DNA from: VXPW01 sp965115815
GTDB taxonomy: Bacteria; Pseudomonadota; Alphaproteobacteria; TMED109
Direction: 5' to 3'
NCBI GenBank assembly: GCA_965115815.1
Contig: OZ220465.1
Span: forward strand, 1,984,001-2,048,000
Length of the DNA: 64,000 nucleotides
A program made the position numbers and the translations under genes. Of the stretch, positions 9,750-20,134 are shown in pieces (positions within the stretch are counted from its first letter, which is position 1; each line of letters opens with the position of its first letter). The notes beneath the pieces are model-generated. The model was not told the DNA's origin. It did not search any database and worked only from the letters and a program-made list of their open reading frames with translations.

Positions 9750-10487
9750 CCGGTGGACCCGGTTCCCCGCCTTCGCCGGTACTATGAGCGAGCTACGACT
9801 TCCTGTTTCCGTCTGGCCTTCGGCTCATTGGTTTCGCCAGCCGGCTCCGCAGGCTCGACCTGCGGGCAGAAACAGGATCTCCCAGGTTCCCTGGCAAGCC
9901 ATCCCGCGGCTTTGCGTCGTTCTCTGACCCCGGACGGTCCATTGCGCCTTGCCCATGCATGCGGCACTCCGGTACGGCCCCCACTGCTCGAAAGATGAAG
10001 GCACCGACATTGAGGATTACGAGGCTCCATAGCGACGCTTCGCCGCCCGCTGTGTACGCTTCACGACGTGCGTTACCGCACGCCATGCCACACTCGCTCC
10101 CGGCTGGCGGGCTCACCTTTGCCGGGCGGGGGTCGAACCCGCAGGCTTGCGACGAAAGGTTTCAACCTACGTCATGGTTTCCCCCTCTCCAGGGCTTGGC
10201 CTGGCGCAATCGAGCTTCCTGCCCTGAGGGTTGGCCAGGATCCACTCCGATCCCCGCACCGAACCCCTGCAGGCAGGCTCGGTTCCCGGAAACCGGATCC
10301 GTCCGATCCCCAAGAGAGCGTGAGCGCCTGCACGTTCGGCATCGGGTCTGTGGGGATGAACCAGAGAGCGCCGTACCGATCGGGCGCCCACGCGTGCCGA
10401 CACGCACCGACACGGGGCCGACACGGACCGACACGGAAATCTTGCCAGAATACTATCGTCAGTTCAACGTTTCCGTACTACTAGGTA
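9750..10487 (-). other. Probable 5' part of the group II intron remnant
   Basis: No coding region is recognisable. The minus strand leading into the reverse-transcriptase fragment has the repetitive, stem-forming character of intron domain I, but I could not assign exon-binding sites or a 5' splice boundary. The last bases (10482-10487, TAGGTA) are the target duplication of ISNCY copy 2. Confidence 0.3.
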
Positions 10488-10624
10488 GTGCCCGCCCGAA
10501 AAAGTACAACCAGTTGACTCCAGTGATAGAAGTGTGCTATTGAAGGGGTGAAGAATCCCTCTGTGGGCCGGGAATCGGCCGCTGGGGCCGGAAAATCGCG
10601 CGGGATTCGGGAATCTTCGGGAGA

Positions 10625-12556
<1,932 letters not shown>

Positions 12557-12872
12557 CGGCGGCTTCCTTCCACCCCATCCGCGAAGCCCGCCGGAGGCGG
12601 GAACGGAGCCGCTCGCCCCGGCAGCCGGATTCGCGGCGGGACAAGCCCGGATACCGCTGCCCATCGGCAGAAATCCCCCCGGAAACCGAGCGGACGGGGC
12701 ACCGAGGGAGGGTCCCAACCCGCAATTGCGCCGGCAGACCATCCGAAAGGGGCATTTTCGGGCGGGCACTAGGTACAATGACAGGAACAAGATCGCACTA
12801 CCGTCCACCGGGCAGCAGCTGGATCAAACGGTGGTGTCAGAGCATGATGTAAAACACCATATCATCAGCACG

Positions 12873-13285
12873 TTATGGTCTTGCCGGAGGGGGGTCGGCC
12901 CGTCCGAGGCGGCGCACCAGGACGCGCGCCACGGCCCGTTGCAGCCATGCCAGCGAGCTCTCCATCCGTCGTTCGTAGTCCTTCGCCAGACGTCGGCAAC
13001 GGCCCAGCCAACCGAACAACCGCTCGATGATCCAGCGTCGCGGAAGCACCTCGAAACCCTTCTGTTCCTTGGGTTTTGCCACGATCTCGAGGTCCGGGGC
13101 GTCCGGCATCGCGGCCAGGGCTTGGGCCCGTTGGGGACTGCTGTACCCCGTCTGCCCAGACCTTCTGCAGGGTCGTTCGCAGTTCGGCGAGGACCGCCGG
13201 CGCACCCTCCCGATCCTGCACCTGCGCGGGGTGCATCTGCAGGACTTAGGGGGCCCGAGGGTATTGACCATCGCGTGCCGCTTCC
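12873..13285 (-). pseudogene. IS5-family transposase, C-terminal fragment with a frameshift
   Basis: The C-terminal part reads IVAKPKEQKGFEVLPRRWII then ERLFGWLGRCRRLAKDYERR, the YREK-like signature region of IS5-type transposases. Upstream of about 13145 the match continues in another frame (HPAQVQDREGAPAVLAEL, VWADG). The N-terminal half is missing. Confidence 0.75.
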
Positions 13286-13330
13286 CTCTCTGCCAACATC
13301 GATGAGACACCGACTACCCTTGGAGGGGAA

Positions 13331-13450
13331 CCGCACGCCGACCACGGCATCGACCTCTTCGAACACCTTGCCAGCCGCGCGCAGCGTCGCGATCCGGGCC
13401 TGAGCCGCCTCGAGTTCCTCGCGCAGCGCCGCCGCGTCGACCGTCGCCAT
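13331..13450 (-). pseudogene. IS66 TnpC, N-terminal fragment
   Basis: The fragment begins MATVDAAALREELEAAQARI and ends at VVGVRF, aligning with the start of the IS66 transposase at 40198 (LRQEVDAFQKRFQDLR, EALVRGLL). Its start codon overlaps the methylase stop (TGATG). A 40 bp sequence next to its truncated end (about 13280-13320) is shared with 40390-40432. Confidence 0.6.
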
Positions 13451-14166
13451 CACCCGGTCTCGACGGCCAGCGTCGCTGCGAGCACCGCCTGGCGCGCACC
13501 CGGCGGCATCTTCCGATACCCGCCGCCCAGCGGGCGGCCTGGCGCTTGATGCGCGGACGGGGGTCCGCCCGGCATGGCCGGCCGAGTGCAAGTGCATCCG
13601 CCCGGGCTCGAAGTTGAGCCACACCACCTCGGTGCGGACCCGGGCCTGGGTCGTCACCTGCACGGCGATGCGGCGCCCGTCCCGCATCATGCCGTCGTAC
13701 CACGCCGAGGGGTGGCCCGAGACCGTGTGACCGGACACGGCAGCCCCTTGAGCAGTTCCAGGAGTTCGACAGGGCCGGCGTCGGTGAAGTTGCGGCGGTA
13801 CCGTCGGCCCAACCGGCGGGTCGCCTGCAGGTACGGCGGGTTGCTGTAGACCTGTTCCGGGCCCCGGAACGCAAAGCTGGCCAAGAACGCGTGGGCGCAG
13901 CCATGGATCCGTTCCACCGGATCGTCGCACCCGAACCCCTCCAGCGCTCGCCGGTCCCGGTCGATCCCGATCGAGCGCAACGTCGGCGCCTTGCGTTTCC
14001 TCAGCGCGCCGCCTCCCAGATGCGTTGCCACATACAGATCATGCGGGGGCTGGAGCCCCGGAAGCAGCGGGTACAGCCCGCTCGTCGCCTTGGATCCAAA
14101 GGAGCCCACCGGCGGCCCCCGTCGCTCTCGATGACCAACAGCAAACGAACGGTCTACCGTGTCCAA
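13450..14166 (-). pseudogene. D12-class DNA adenine methylase, frameshifted, coupled to IS66 TnpC
   Basis: The first frame carries FGSKATSGLYPLLPGLQPPH and GGGALRKRKAPTLRSIGID, then the methylase motif YSNPPYLQATRR, where families normally have DPPY. A one-base shift near 13735 is needed to continue into HPSAWYDGMM and TTQARVRTEVVWLNFEPGRM. Further shifts are needed to reach the C-terminus YRKMPPGARQAVLAA, ending at TGA 13450 in overlap with the IS66 fragment. The multiple frame breaks and the altered catalytic motif indicate a dead gene. A homologous C-terminal stub precedes the IS66 gene at 40198. Confidence 0.75.
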
Positions 14167-14372
14167 TCTCCATGAACGCCCGTTCGTTGCTCGACCCCGA
14201 CATCAAGCCGGAACCAGGGGGTGAGCAGTTGCGATTCCGGCCCAAAGTCGATCGAACTTGGTACACATGGGTTGCGGCCCGACCGGCCCTGCAACCCTCC
14301 CCGTGGCCGCCTCGTGACCGAGCGCGTACCCTTGACCGCCGATCTCCGGCGCTACACGGCGAAAGGATCTCC

Positions 14373-15365
14373 ATGCCGCTTCCAGCGTATCTCGAGGGCC
14401 GCCTCTCGCTGCCGTTGATCGGGGCTCCCTTGTTCATCGTGTCCAATCCCGACCTCGTCGTCGAACAGTGCAAGGCCGGGGTGATGGGTGCGTTTCCGGC
14501 ACTCAACGCCCGGCCGCCCGAGATGCTCGACCAATGGATCAGGCGCATCAAGACGGAACTGGACCGCCATGCCGAGACCCACCCGGATGCCCCGGTGGCC
14601 CCGTTTGCGGTCAATCAGATCGTGCACCGCTCCAACGAACGTCTGGAGCATGATGTGGAGACCTGCGTCAAGCACCAGGTTCCGTTCATCATCACGAGCC
14701 TGCAGGCACCGACGGCCATCGAGCGCCAGGTTCATTCCTACGGCGGGCGGATCTTTCACGACGTGACCAATATCCGTCATGCACGAAAGGCACTGGACGA
14801 AGGAGCGGACGGACTGATCCTGGTCTGCGCCGGAGCCGGAGGCCATGCCGGAACCCTGAGTCCGTTCGCCCTCGTCGCCGAAGTGCGCCGGTTCTTTGAC
14901 GGGCCCGTCATCCTTTCGGGTGCGATGGCCACGGGAGGGCAGATTCTGGCGGCCCAAGCGATGGGGGCAGACCTCGCGTACTTTGGCACGCGCTTCATCG
15001 CCGCCAAGGAAGCCAACGCATCGGAGCACTACAAGCAGATGGTGGTCGACAGCCACGCAGCCGACATCGTGTACACGAACCTGTTTACGGGCGTGCAGGG
15101 AAACTACCTCTCCGGCAGCATTGTCAAGGCTGGCCTGGATCCGGACGCACTGCCGGAATCGGACAAGTCGGCCATGAATTTTCGATCGCGGGGCAGCAAC
15201 GAACGCCGGACGTGGCGGGATATCTGGAGTGCCGGACAAAGCTCGGGCATGATCGAGGACGTACCGGCGACCGCAGAGATCGTCCGCCGGCTTCGAAACG
15301 AATACGAGGAGGCGAAACGGGGCTTGTGGGAGCAGGCGGAACGGTTTCGCGCGGCTGCCGCGTGA
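14373..15365 (+). CDS. Nitronate monooxygenase / 2-nitropropane dioxygenase family flavoprotein
   Basis: 330 residues, FMN-binding TIM barrel of the NMO family. Visible motifs are the substrate-proximal start LPLIGAPLFIVSNPDLVVEQ, the barrel strand segment LILVCAGAGGHAGTLSPFAL (conserved GGHxG loop) and the phosphate-binding part GGQILAAQAMGADLAYFGTR. The start at 14373 follows an AAAGGA-like ribosome site. Members oxidise nitronates or act as enoyl-reductase-like flavoproteins, so the substrate cannot be named. It lies upstream of the Liv-type transporter, 148 bases before the binding protein, and may share its transcript. Confidence 0.85.
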   Translation: MPLPAYLEGRLSLPLIGAPLFIVSNPDLVVEQCKAGVMGAFPALNARPPEMLDQWIRRIKTELDRHAETHPDAPVAPFAVNQIVHRSNERLEHDVETCVKHQVPFIITSLQAPTAIERQVHSYGGRIFHDVTNIRHARKALDEGADGLILVCAGAGGHAGTLSPFALVAEVRRFFDGPVILSGAMATGGQILAAQAMGADLAYFGTRFIAAKEANASEHYKQMVVDSHAADIVYTNLFTGVQGNYLSGSIVKAGLDPDALPESDKSAMNFRSRGSNERRTWRDIWSAGQSSGMIEDVPATAEIVRRLRNEYEEAKRGLWEQAERFRAAAA

Positions 15366-15513
15366 GCGTTTCCGAAGCGCCGGTCCGACCGACAGATTCT
15401 GCGGCGCCGGGCGGCATCCGGCGAACCCGGCAGATCACCGTCCCGTGGCTGGTTATCCCGATCCCGCCCGTGGAATCAGCGGGAGCGCGCACCATCGTCA
15501 TCTGGAGTTGAAC

Positions 15514-16692
15514 ATGTTCCGTAGAATCCTGCGCCCCACCGCCTTCGCGATGTTCGCGGCGCTTCCCGCATCGGCCGAGATCCGGATCGGTTTCGTCACG
15601 ACGCTCACCACCCCTGCGGCCGTGATCGGACAGGACATGCAGGATGCCGTAGAGCTGGCCCTTGACCGCATCGGCGGCCGGATGGGCTCGAAACCCGTCG
15701 AGGTGATCTACGCCGACGACGAGTTCAATGCCCAGAAGGGCAAGCAGGCAACCGAACGCCTGGTGCTGCGCGAGGACGTCGATCTGGTGGCCGGCTACAT
15801 CTGGTCCAATGTCCTGCTCGCGTCCGCCCCGGTGGTGTTCGGTGCCAACAAGATCCTGATCAGCGCCAATGCCGGCCCTGCGCCCTTGGCCGGTCGGCGG
15901 TGCCACAAGAACTTCTTCAACGTTTCCTGGCAGAACGACCAGACCCCGATGGCTCTCGGCGAACTTCTCAACCGGAAGGGTGTCCGGTCGCTCTACGTCG
16001 TGGCGCCGAACTACGTCGCGGGTCAGAACATGGTTGCCGGGGTGGAACGCGTGTTTGCCGGCGAGATCGTCGGGAAGGACATGACGGCCTGGCCCTCGCA
16101 GCGAGACTGGGCTGCGGAGCTTTCCAAGATCAAGGCGGCCGATCCCGAAGGGGTGTTCATGTTCTATCCGGGCCCGGCGGGTCCGGCGTTCGTGAAGCAG
16201 TACCAGCAGGCGGGACTGGTCGAACGGATTCCGCTGTTCTCGGTCTACACCTTCGATTCCATCAGCCTCCCGCTCTTCCAGCAAGCGGGCATCCGGGCCG
16301 TGCTGGGCAGCCGGATGACCCAGTCCTGGGCCCCCGACATGGACAATCCCCAGAATCGGGAGTTCGTGGCCGCGTTTCGGGACAGGTACGGCCGCTATCC
16401 CTCGTTCTACGCGGCGCAAAGTTATGATTCGATTTTCTACATCAAGTCTGCGGTCGAAGCAGTGAACGGAAAGATCGCGGATATCGAGGGGCTGCGGGCC
16501 GCGCTCCGGAAGGCCGCGTTTCCCTCGGTGCGCGGCGAGTTTCGAATGGGTTCCAACCATTTCCCGGTCCAGAATTTCTATGAGCGGCACGTGGTCGAGG
16601 ACGCCGACGGCCACTGGACCACGTCGATCGGCCCGGTCGTACTGGAGGATCACCAGGATCCCTACGTCGGCCAGTGCGAGATGGATGACTGA
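15514..16692 (+). CDS. Branched-chain/aromatic acid ABC transporter substrate-binding protein (LivK-like)
   Basis: 392 residues with a Sec signal peptide (FAMFAALPASA, cleavage before EIRIGF) and the Peripla_BP_6 fold: IGFVTTLTTPAAVIGQDMQD at the start, ADDEFNAQKGKQATERLV, and the hinge region FYAAQSYDSIFYIKSA. It acts in the periplasm, delivering substrate to the LivHM permease encoded next. The gene order (binding protein, two permeases, two ATPases) is complete. Because benzoyl-CoA pathway genes follow convergently, benzoate or a related aromatic acid is a reasonable but unproven substrate. Confidence 0.88.
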   Translation: MFRRILRPTAFAMFAALPASAEIRIGFVTTLTTPAAVIGQDMQDAVELALDRIGGRMGSKPVEVIYADDEFNAQKGKQATERLVLREDVDLVAGYIWSNVLLASAPVVFGANKILISANAGPAPLAGRRCHKNFFNVSWQNDQTPMALGELLNRKGVRSLYVVAPNYVAGQNMVAGVERVFAGEIVGKDMTAWPSQRDWAAELSKIKAADPEGVFMFYPGPAGPAFVKQYQQAGLVERIPLFSVYTFDSISLPLFQQAGIRAVLGSRMTQSWAPDMDNPQNREFVAAFRDRYGRYPSFYAAQSYDSIFYIKSAVEAVNGKIADIEGLRAALRKAAFPSVRGEFRMGSNHFPVQNFYERHVVEDADGHWTTSIGPVVLEDHQDPYVGQCEMDD

Positions 16693-16778
16693 TTCCGACG
16701 TCCGGTCCTCGACGGAACACGCTGCCGGTCCGGCCGGGGACGGCCTGACCGAATGATCCTTGCGATGCATCGGAAACC

Positions 16779-17723
16779 ATGCGGGCGATGAACTCCGTCT
16801 TGCTGGTCGAGCAACTGCTGAACGGTGTCCAGCTGGGCATCGTCCTGTTTCTCATGGCGGCCGGACTGACACTGGTGTTCGGGATCATGGATCTGGTGAA
16901 CTTGGCGCACGGTTCCCTGTTCATGGTCGGCGCATTCGTCGGCGGAACCTTGGCACTGGTCACGAACTCCCTGATTCTCGGCGCCGTGCTGATGGTGCCC
17001 GCCATGTTTGCCGTCGGGGTGCTGGTCGAGATCACGGCGTTGCGAACCCTCTATGGCCGCAGTCACCTGGATCAGGTGCTTGCCACCTTCGGACTGATCC
17101 TGTTCTTCAACGAGGCCGCCCGGGTCATCTGGGGTCCGGCGGGCATCGTGGTGCCCCTTCCCGGCTTTCTGGACGGGAGCGTTTCGCTGGGAGCGGGCAT
17201 CACCTATCCGGTCTACCGTCTGGTCATGATTGCCACCGGACTCCTGGTGGCGGTCGGCCTGTACTTCCTCGTGGCCCGTACCCGCTTCGGCATGCTGGTT
17301 CGAGCCGGCGCCTCCAACCGGACGATGGCCGGGGCGCTCGGCGTGAACATTCCCCTGCTGTTCACCCTCGTGTTCGGAATCGGCGCGGTGCTCGCCGGAC
17401 TGGCGGGCCTGATCATCACCCCGATCACCCAAGCGGTGAGCGGGATGGGAGAGGAGGTCCTGATTCTGGCGTTCGTGGTCATCGTGATCGGCGGCATCGG
17501 TTCGGTGCGAGGCGCGTTCGTTGCCGCGCTTCTGATCGGCGTGATCGATACCATCGGCCGGGCCTTTCTGGACGGGCTGCTTCTCCTGGTGCTGTCTCCG
17601 AGTGCGGCGGAATCCGCCGGTCCCGCGCTGTCGTCCATGCTGATCTACCTCCTGATGGCCGCCATCCTGCTGGTTCGGCCCCGGGGGCTGTTCCCGCCGC
17701 GCAACCTGACGACGGTCGAGTGA
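16779..17723 (+). CDS. ABC transporter permease, LivH type
   Basis: 314 residues, strongly hydrophobic with about eight membrane segments. It begins with the LivH signature LLNGVQLGIVLFLMAAGLTL followed by FGIMDLVNLAHGSLFMVGAF. It forms the inner-membrane channel with the LivM homologue encoded next. An alternative start lies at 16788. The stop TGA overlaps the next gene's GTG start (GTGA), so translation of the two permeases is probably coupled. Confidence 0.9.
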   Translation: MRAMNSVLLVEQLLNGVQLGIVLFLMAAGLTLVFGIMDLVNLAHGSLFMVGAFVGGTLALVTNSLILGAVLMVPAMFAVGVLVEITALRTLYGRSHLDQVLATFGLILFFNEAARVIWGPAGIVVPLPGFLDGSVSLGAGITYPVYRLVMIATGLLVAVGLYFLVARTRFGMLVRAGASNRTMAGALGVNIPLLFTLVFGIGAVLAGLAGLIITPITQAVSGMGEEVLILAFVVIVIGGIGSVRGAFVAALLIGVIDTIGRAFLDGLLLLVLSPSAAESAGPALSSMLIYLLMAAILLVRPRGLFPPRNLTTVE

Positions 17724-18676
17724 GGATCCGGCGCCCAACCGTCGGTGGGGTCGTGTCCCTGTCGCTGCTGGCTCTGTGCGCGGCGGTTCCCTGGCTGGCC
17801 CCGGCCCTCGACGAACCCTTCTACGTGATCGTGTTTGCCCGCATCATGATCTGGGCGATCGCCGCCACGAGCCTGAACCTGATCATGGGATACGGCGGCA
17901 TGGTCAGCTTCGGGCACGCGGCATTTCTGGGCATTGGCGGCTACACCGTGGGAATCCTCGGATTCCATGGGGTTCACGGTGCTTGGATCCAGTTGCCCGT
18001 GGCCCTCGGCCTCTCCGCCCTGACCGCGCTGGTATTCGGCATTGTCTCCTTGCGCACCCGCGGCATCCACTTCATCATGATTACGCTGGCATTGGCGCAG
18101 ATGGTGTATTTCCTGAGCGTCAGCGCGGAACGCTACGGCAGCGATGACGGACTGAACATTTCCGTGCGCAGCGATTTCGGATCCGACTGGATCGATTTCG
18201 AGGACAACGCGGTGCTGTATTACACGATCCTTGCGGTGCTTCTCGGATTCCTTCTGCTGCAGCGGCGAATCGTCGGATCCCGCTTCGGTCTGGTCCTGCG
18301 GGCGTCCCGGTCCAACGATACGCGCGTGCAGGCCGTCGGCATTCCGACCTTTCGGTACCGTCTGGCAGCGTTCATGGTCGCCGGAATCATGTGTGGGGTC
18401 GCGGGCTTCCTCCAAGCCAACCTGGAACGCTTCGTATCGCCGGACATGATGAACTGGCATCGGTCCGGCGAACTGATTCTCATGACCGTGCTGGGTGGAG
18501 TCGCGACCCTCTTCGGACCCGTGGTCGGCGCCTTCGTCTTCCTCCTGCTGTCCGAGATCCTGGCTTCGATCACGGTCCACTGGCATCTCGTGTTCGGCCC
18601 GTTCCTGGTCCTCGTGGTCCTGTTCGCCCGGGGCGGAGTGATGGGCCTTCTCGGCGTCCGGTCCGGCCATGCCTGA
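17720..18676 (+). CDS. ABC transporter permease, LivM type
   Basis: 318 residues with multiple membrane segments. The LivM signature ATSLNLIMGYGGMVSFGHAA is followed by FLGIGGYTVGIL, and later come LRTRGIHFIMITLALAQM and the C-terminal loop FGPVVGAFVFLLLSE. The GTG start at 17720 is chosen because it overlaps the livH stop; no nearer in-frame ATG gives the conserved N-terminus. It ends 8 bases inside the following ATPase gene. Confidence 0.9.
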   Translation: MRIRRPTVGGVVSLSLLALCAAVPWLAPALDEPFYVIVFARIMIWAIAATSLNLIMGYGGMVSFGHAAFLGIGGYTVGILGFHGVHGAWIQLPVALGLSALTALVFGIVSLRTRGIHFIMITLALAQMVYFLSVSAERYGSDDGLNISVRSDFGSDWIDFEDNAVLYYTILAVLLGFLLLQRRIVGSRFGLVLRASRSNDTRVQAVGIPTFRYRLAAFMVAGIMCGVAGFLQANLERFVSPDMMNWHRSGELILMTVLGGVATLFGPVVGAFVFLLLSEILASITVHWHLVFGPFLVLVVLFARGGVMGLLGVRSGHA

Positions 18677-19433
18677 CGCACCGTCCGGCCTGTGCCTGGA
18701 AGCCCGTGCCCTGAACAAACGTTTCGACGGGCTCCGGGTGGCTTCGGACCTTTCGATGAAGACGCATCACGGTGAAGTGCACGCGGTCATCGGCCCCAAC
18801 GGCGCGGGCAAGACCACACTGATCGACATGCTCTCCGGCCTCCTGCGGCCCGACAGCGGAACGGTGACCCTGGGCGGCCGCGAGATCACCGGTCTCTCGC
18901 CGGCTGCCCGGGTGCGGCGCGGTCTTGCGCGTTCGTTCCAGATCACCAGCATTTTTCGCGATCTCACCGTCCTGGAAAACGTGATCCTGCCGATTCAGGC
19001 CCGGCAAGGCCACAGCTACCGGTTCGGGCGGGCGGCCGTGCGCGATCCGGTCCTGCTCGAGCCGGCCCGGTCCCTGCTGGAAGGGACGGGCCTGATCGAT
19101 CAGGCGTCGCTGCCGGCCGGACAGCTCGCGCACGGGGACCAGCGGCAACTGGAATTGGCGATCGCCCTTGCGACGCGACCCTCCATTCTGCTCCTCGACG
19201 AACCCATGGCAGGCATGGGGCCGCAAGAGAGCCACACCCTGATCGACTTTCTGGGGGTGCTCAAGGCCACGCACGGCATGCTGCTGATCGAGCACGATCT
19301 CGATGCGGTATTTGCGCTGGCGGACCGGATCACGGTGCTCGTCCACGGCCGGGTCCTCGCATCCGGAGACCCCGACGATATCCGCAAGGACCGGCAGGTG
19401 CGCACGGCGTACCTCGGCGAAACGGGCAGCTGA
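18669..19433 (+). CDS. ABC transporter ATPase, LivG type
   Basis: 254 residues. Walker A GPNGAGKT at residues 42-49, a Q-loop region around FQITSIFRDLTV, a variant signature AHGDQRQLELAIAL in place of LSGGQ (usual for LivG), and Walker B ILLLDEP. The LivG-type C-terminal extension ends with VRTAYLGE. It energises transport through the LivHM channel as a heterodimer with the LivF protein. Its start overlaps the livM end by 8 bases and its stop overlaps the livF start (TGATG). Confidence 0.9.
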   Translation: MPDAPSGLCLEARALNKRFDGLRVASDLSMKTHHGEVHAVIGPNGAGKTTLIDMLSGLLRPDSGTVTLGGREITGLSPAARVRRGLARSFQITSIFRDLTVLENVILPIQARQGHSYRFGRAAVRDPVLLEPARSLLEGTGLIDQASLPAGQLAHGDQRQLELAIALATRPSILLLDEPMAGMGPQESHTLIDFLGVLKATHGMLLIEHDLDAVFALADRITVLVHGRVLASGDPDDIRKDRQVRTAYLGETGS

Positions 19434-20134
19434 TGCTTGAAGTGCGCGAGGTCGATGCCGGCTACGGCCACAATCAGGTGCTGTTCGGCCTGAACCTGAG
19501 CGTCCCCACGGGCGAGGTGGCGACCCTGCTGGGCCGCAACGGCATGGGCAAGACCACGGCCGTCCGGACCATCCTGGGCATCCTCAGACCACGGGGCGGC
19601 ATCATCACGTTCAACGGTACCCGACTGGATCGGTTGCCGTCGCACGCCATCGCACGGACGGGCATCGGGCTGGTTCCGGAAGGGCGACAGATCTTTCCCA
19701 ACCTGTCCGTTCGGGAGAACCTGATCGCGACCGCTCGGCCCCGGAAGGCGCAGGATCGATCCTGGACTCTCGACCGGGTGCTCGAACTGTTTCCGCCGCT
19801 CGCTGTCCGGCTGGCCAACGCCGGCACGCAGCTTTCCGGAGGCGAGCAGCAGATGCTGGCAATCGGACGCGCACTCATGACCAATCCGCAACTGGTGATC
19901 CTGGATGAAGCCACGGAGGGTCTGGCTCCGATGGTCCGGCGGGAAATCTGGGCGTGCCTGGCCCGTCTGAAGGCGGCGAAGCAGGATGTGCTGGTCATCG
20001 ACAAGAACCTCGAGATGCTCACGCGAATCGCCGATCTGCATCACATTGTCGAGAAGGGAAGGGTGGTCTGGAAGGGCACCAGCGAGGAACTGCGGCAGGA
20101 TCCCTCCCTTCAGGTCCGGTATCTCGGGGTCTAG
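19433..20134 (+). CDS. ABC transporter ATPase, LivF type
   Basis: 233 residues. Walker A GRNGMGKT at residues 34-41, signature LSGGEQQMLAIGRALM, Walker B LVILDEATEGLAP, and the LivF-typical end SLQVRYLGV. It completes the five-gene transporter. The stop TAG shares bases with the stop of the convergent ligase gene, so the two operons meet without spacer and a bidirectional terminator between them is not evident. Confidence 0.9.
   Translation: MLEVREVDAGYGHNQVLFGLNLSVPTGEVATLLGRNGMGKTTAVRTILGILRPRGGIITFNGTRLDRLPSHAIARTGIGLVPEGRQIFPNLSVRENLIATARPRKAQDRSWTLDRVLELFPPLAVRLANAGTQLSGGEQQMLAIGRALMTNPQLVILDEATEGLAPMVRREIWACLARLKAAKQDVLVIDKNLEMLTRIADLHHIVEKGRVVWKGTSEELRQDPSLQVRYLGV

Noticed and set aside
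10120..10150. T-arm-like sequence GCGGGTTCGACCCCCGC on the minus strand, suggesting a tRNA
   Set aside because: No acceptor partner, D-arm or anticodon arm at the right distance; probably part of the intron debris.
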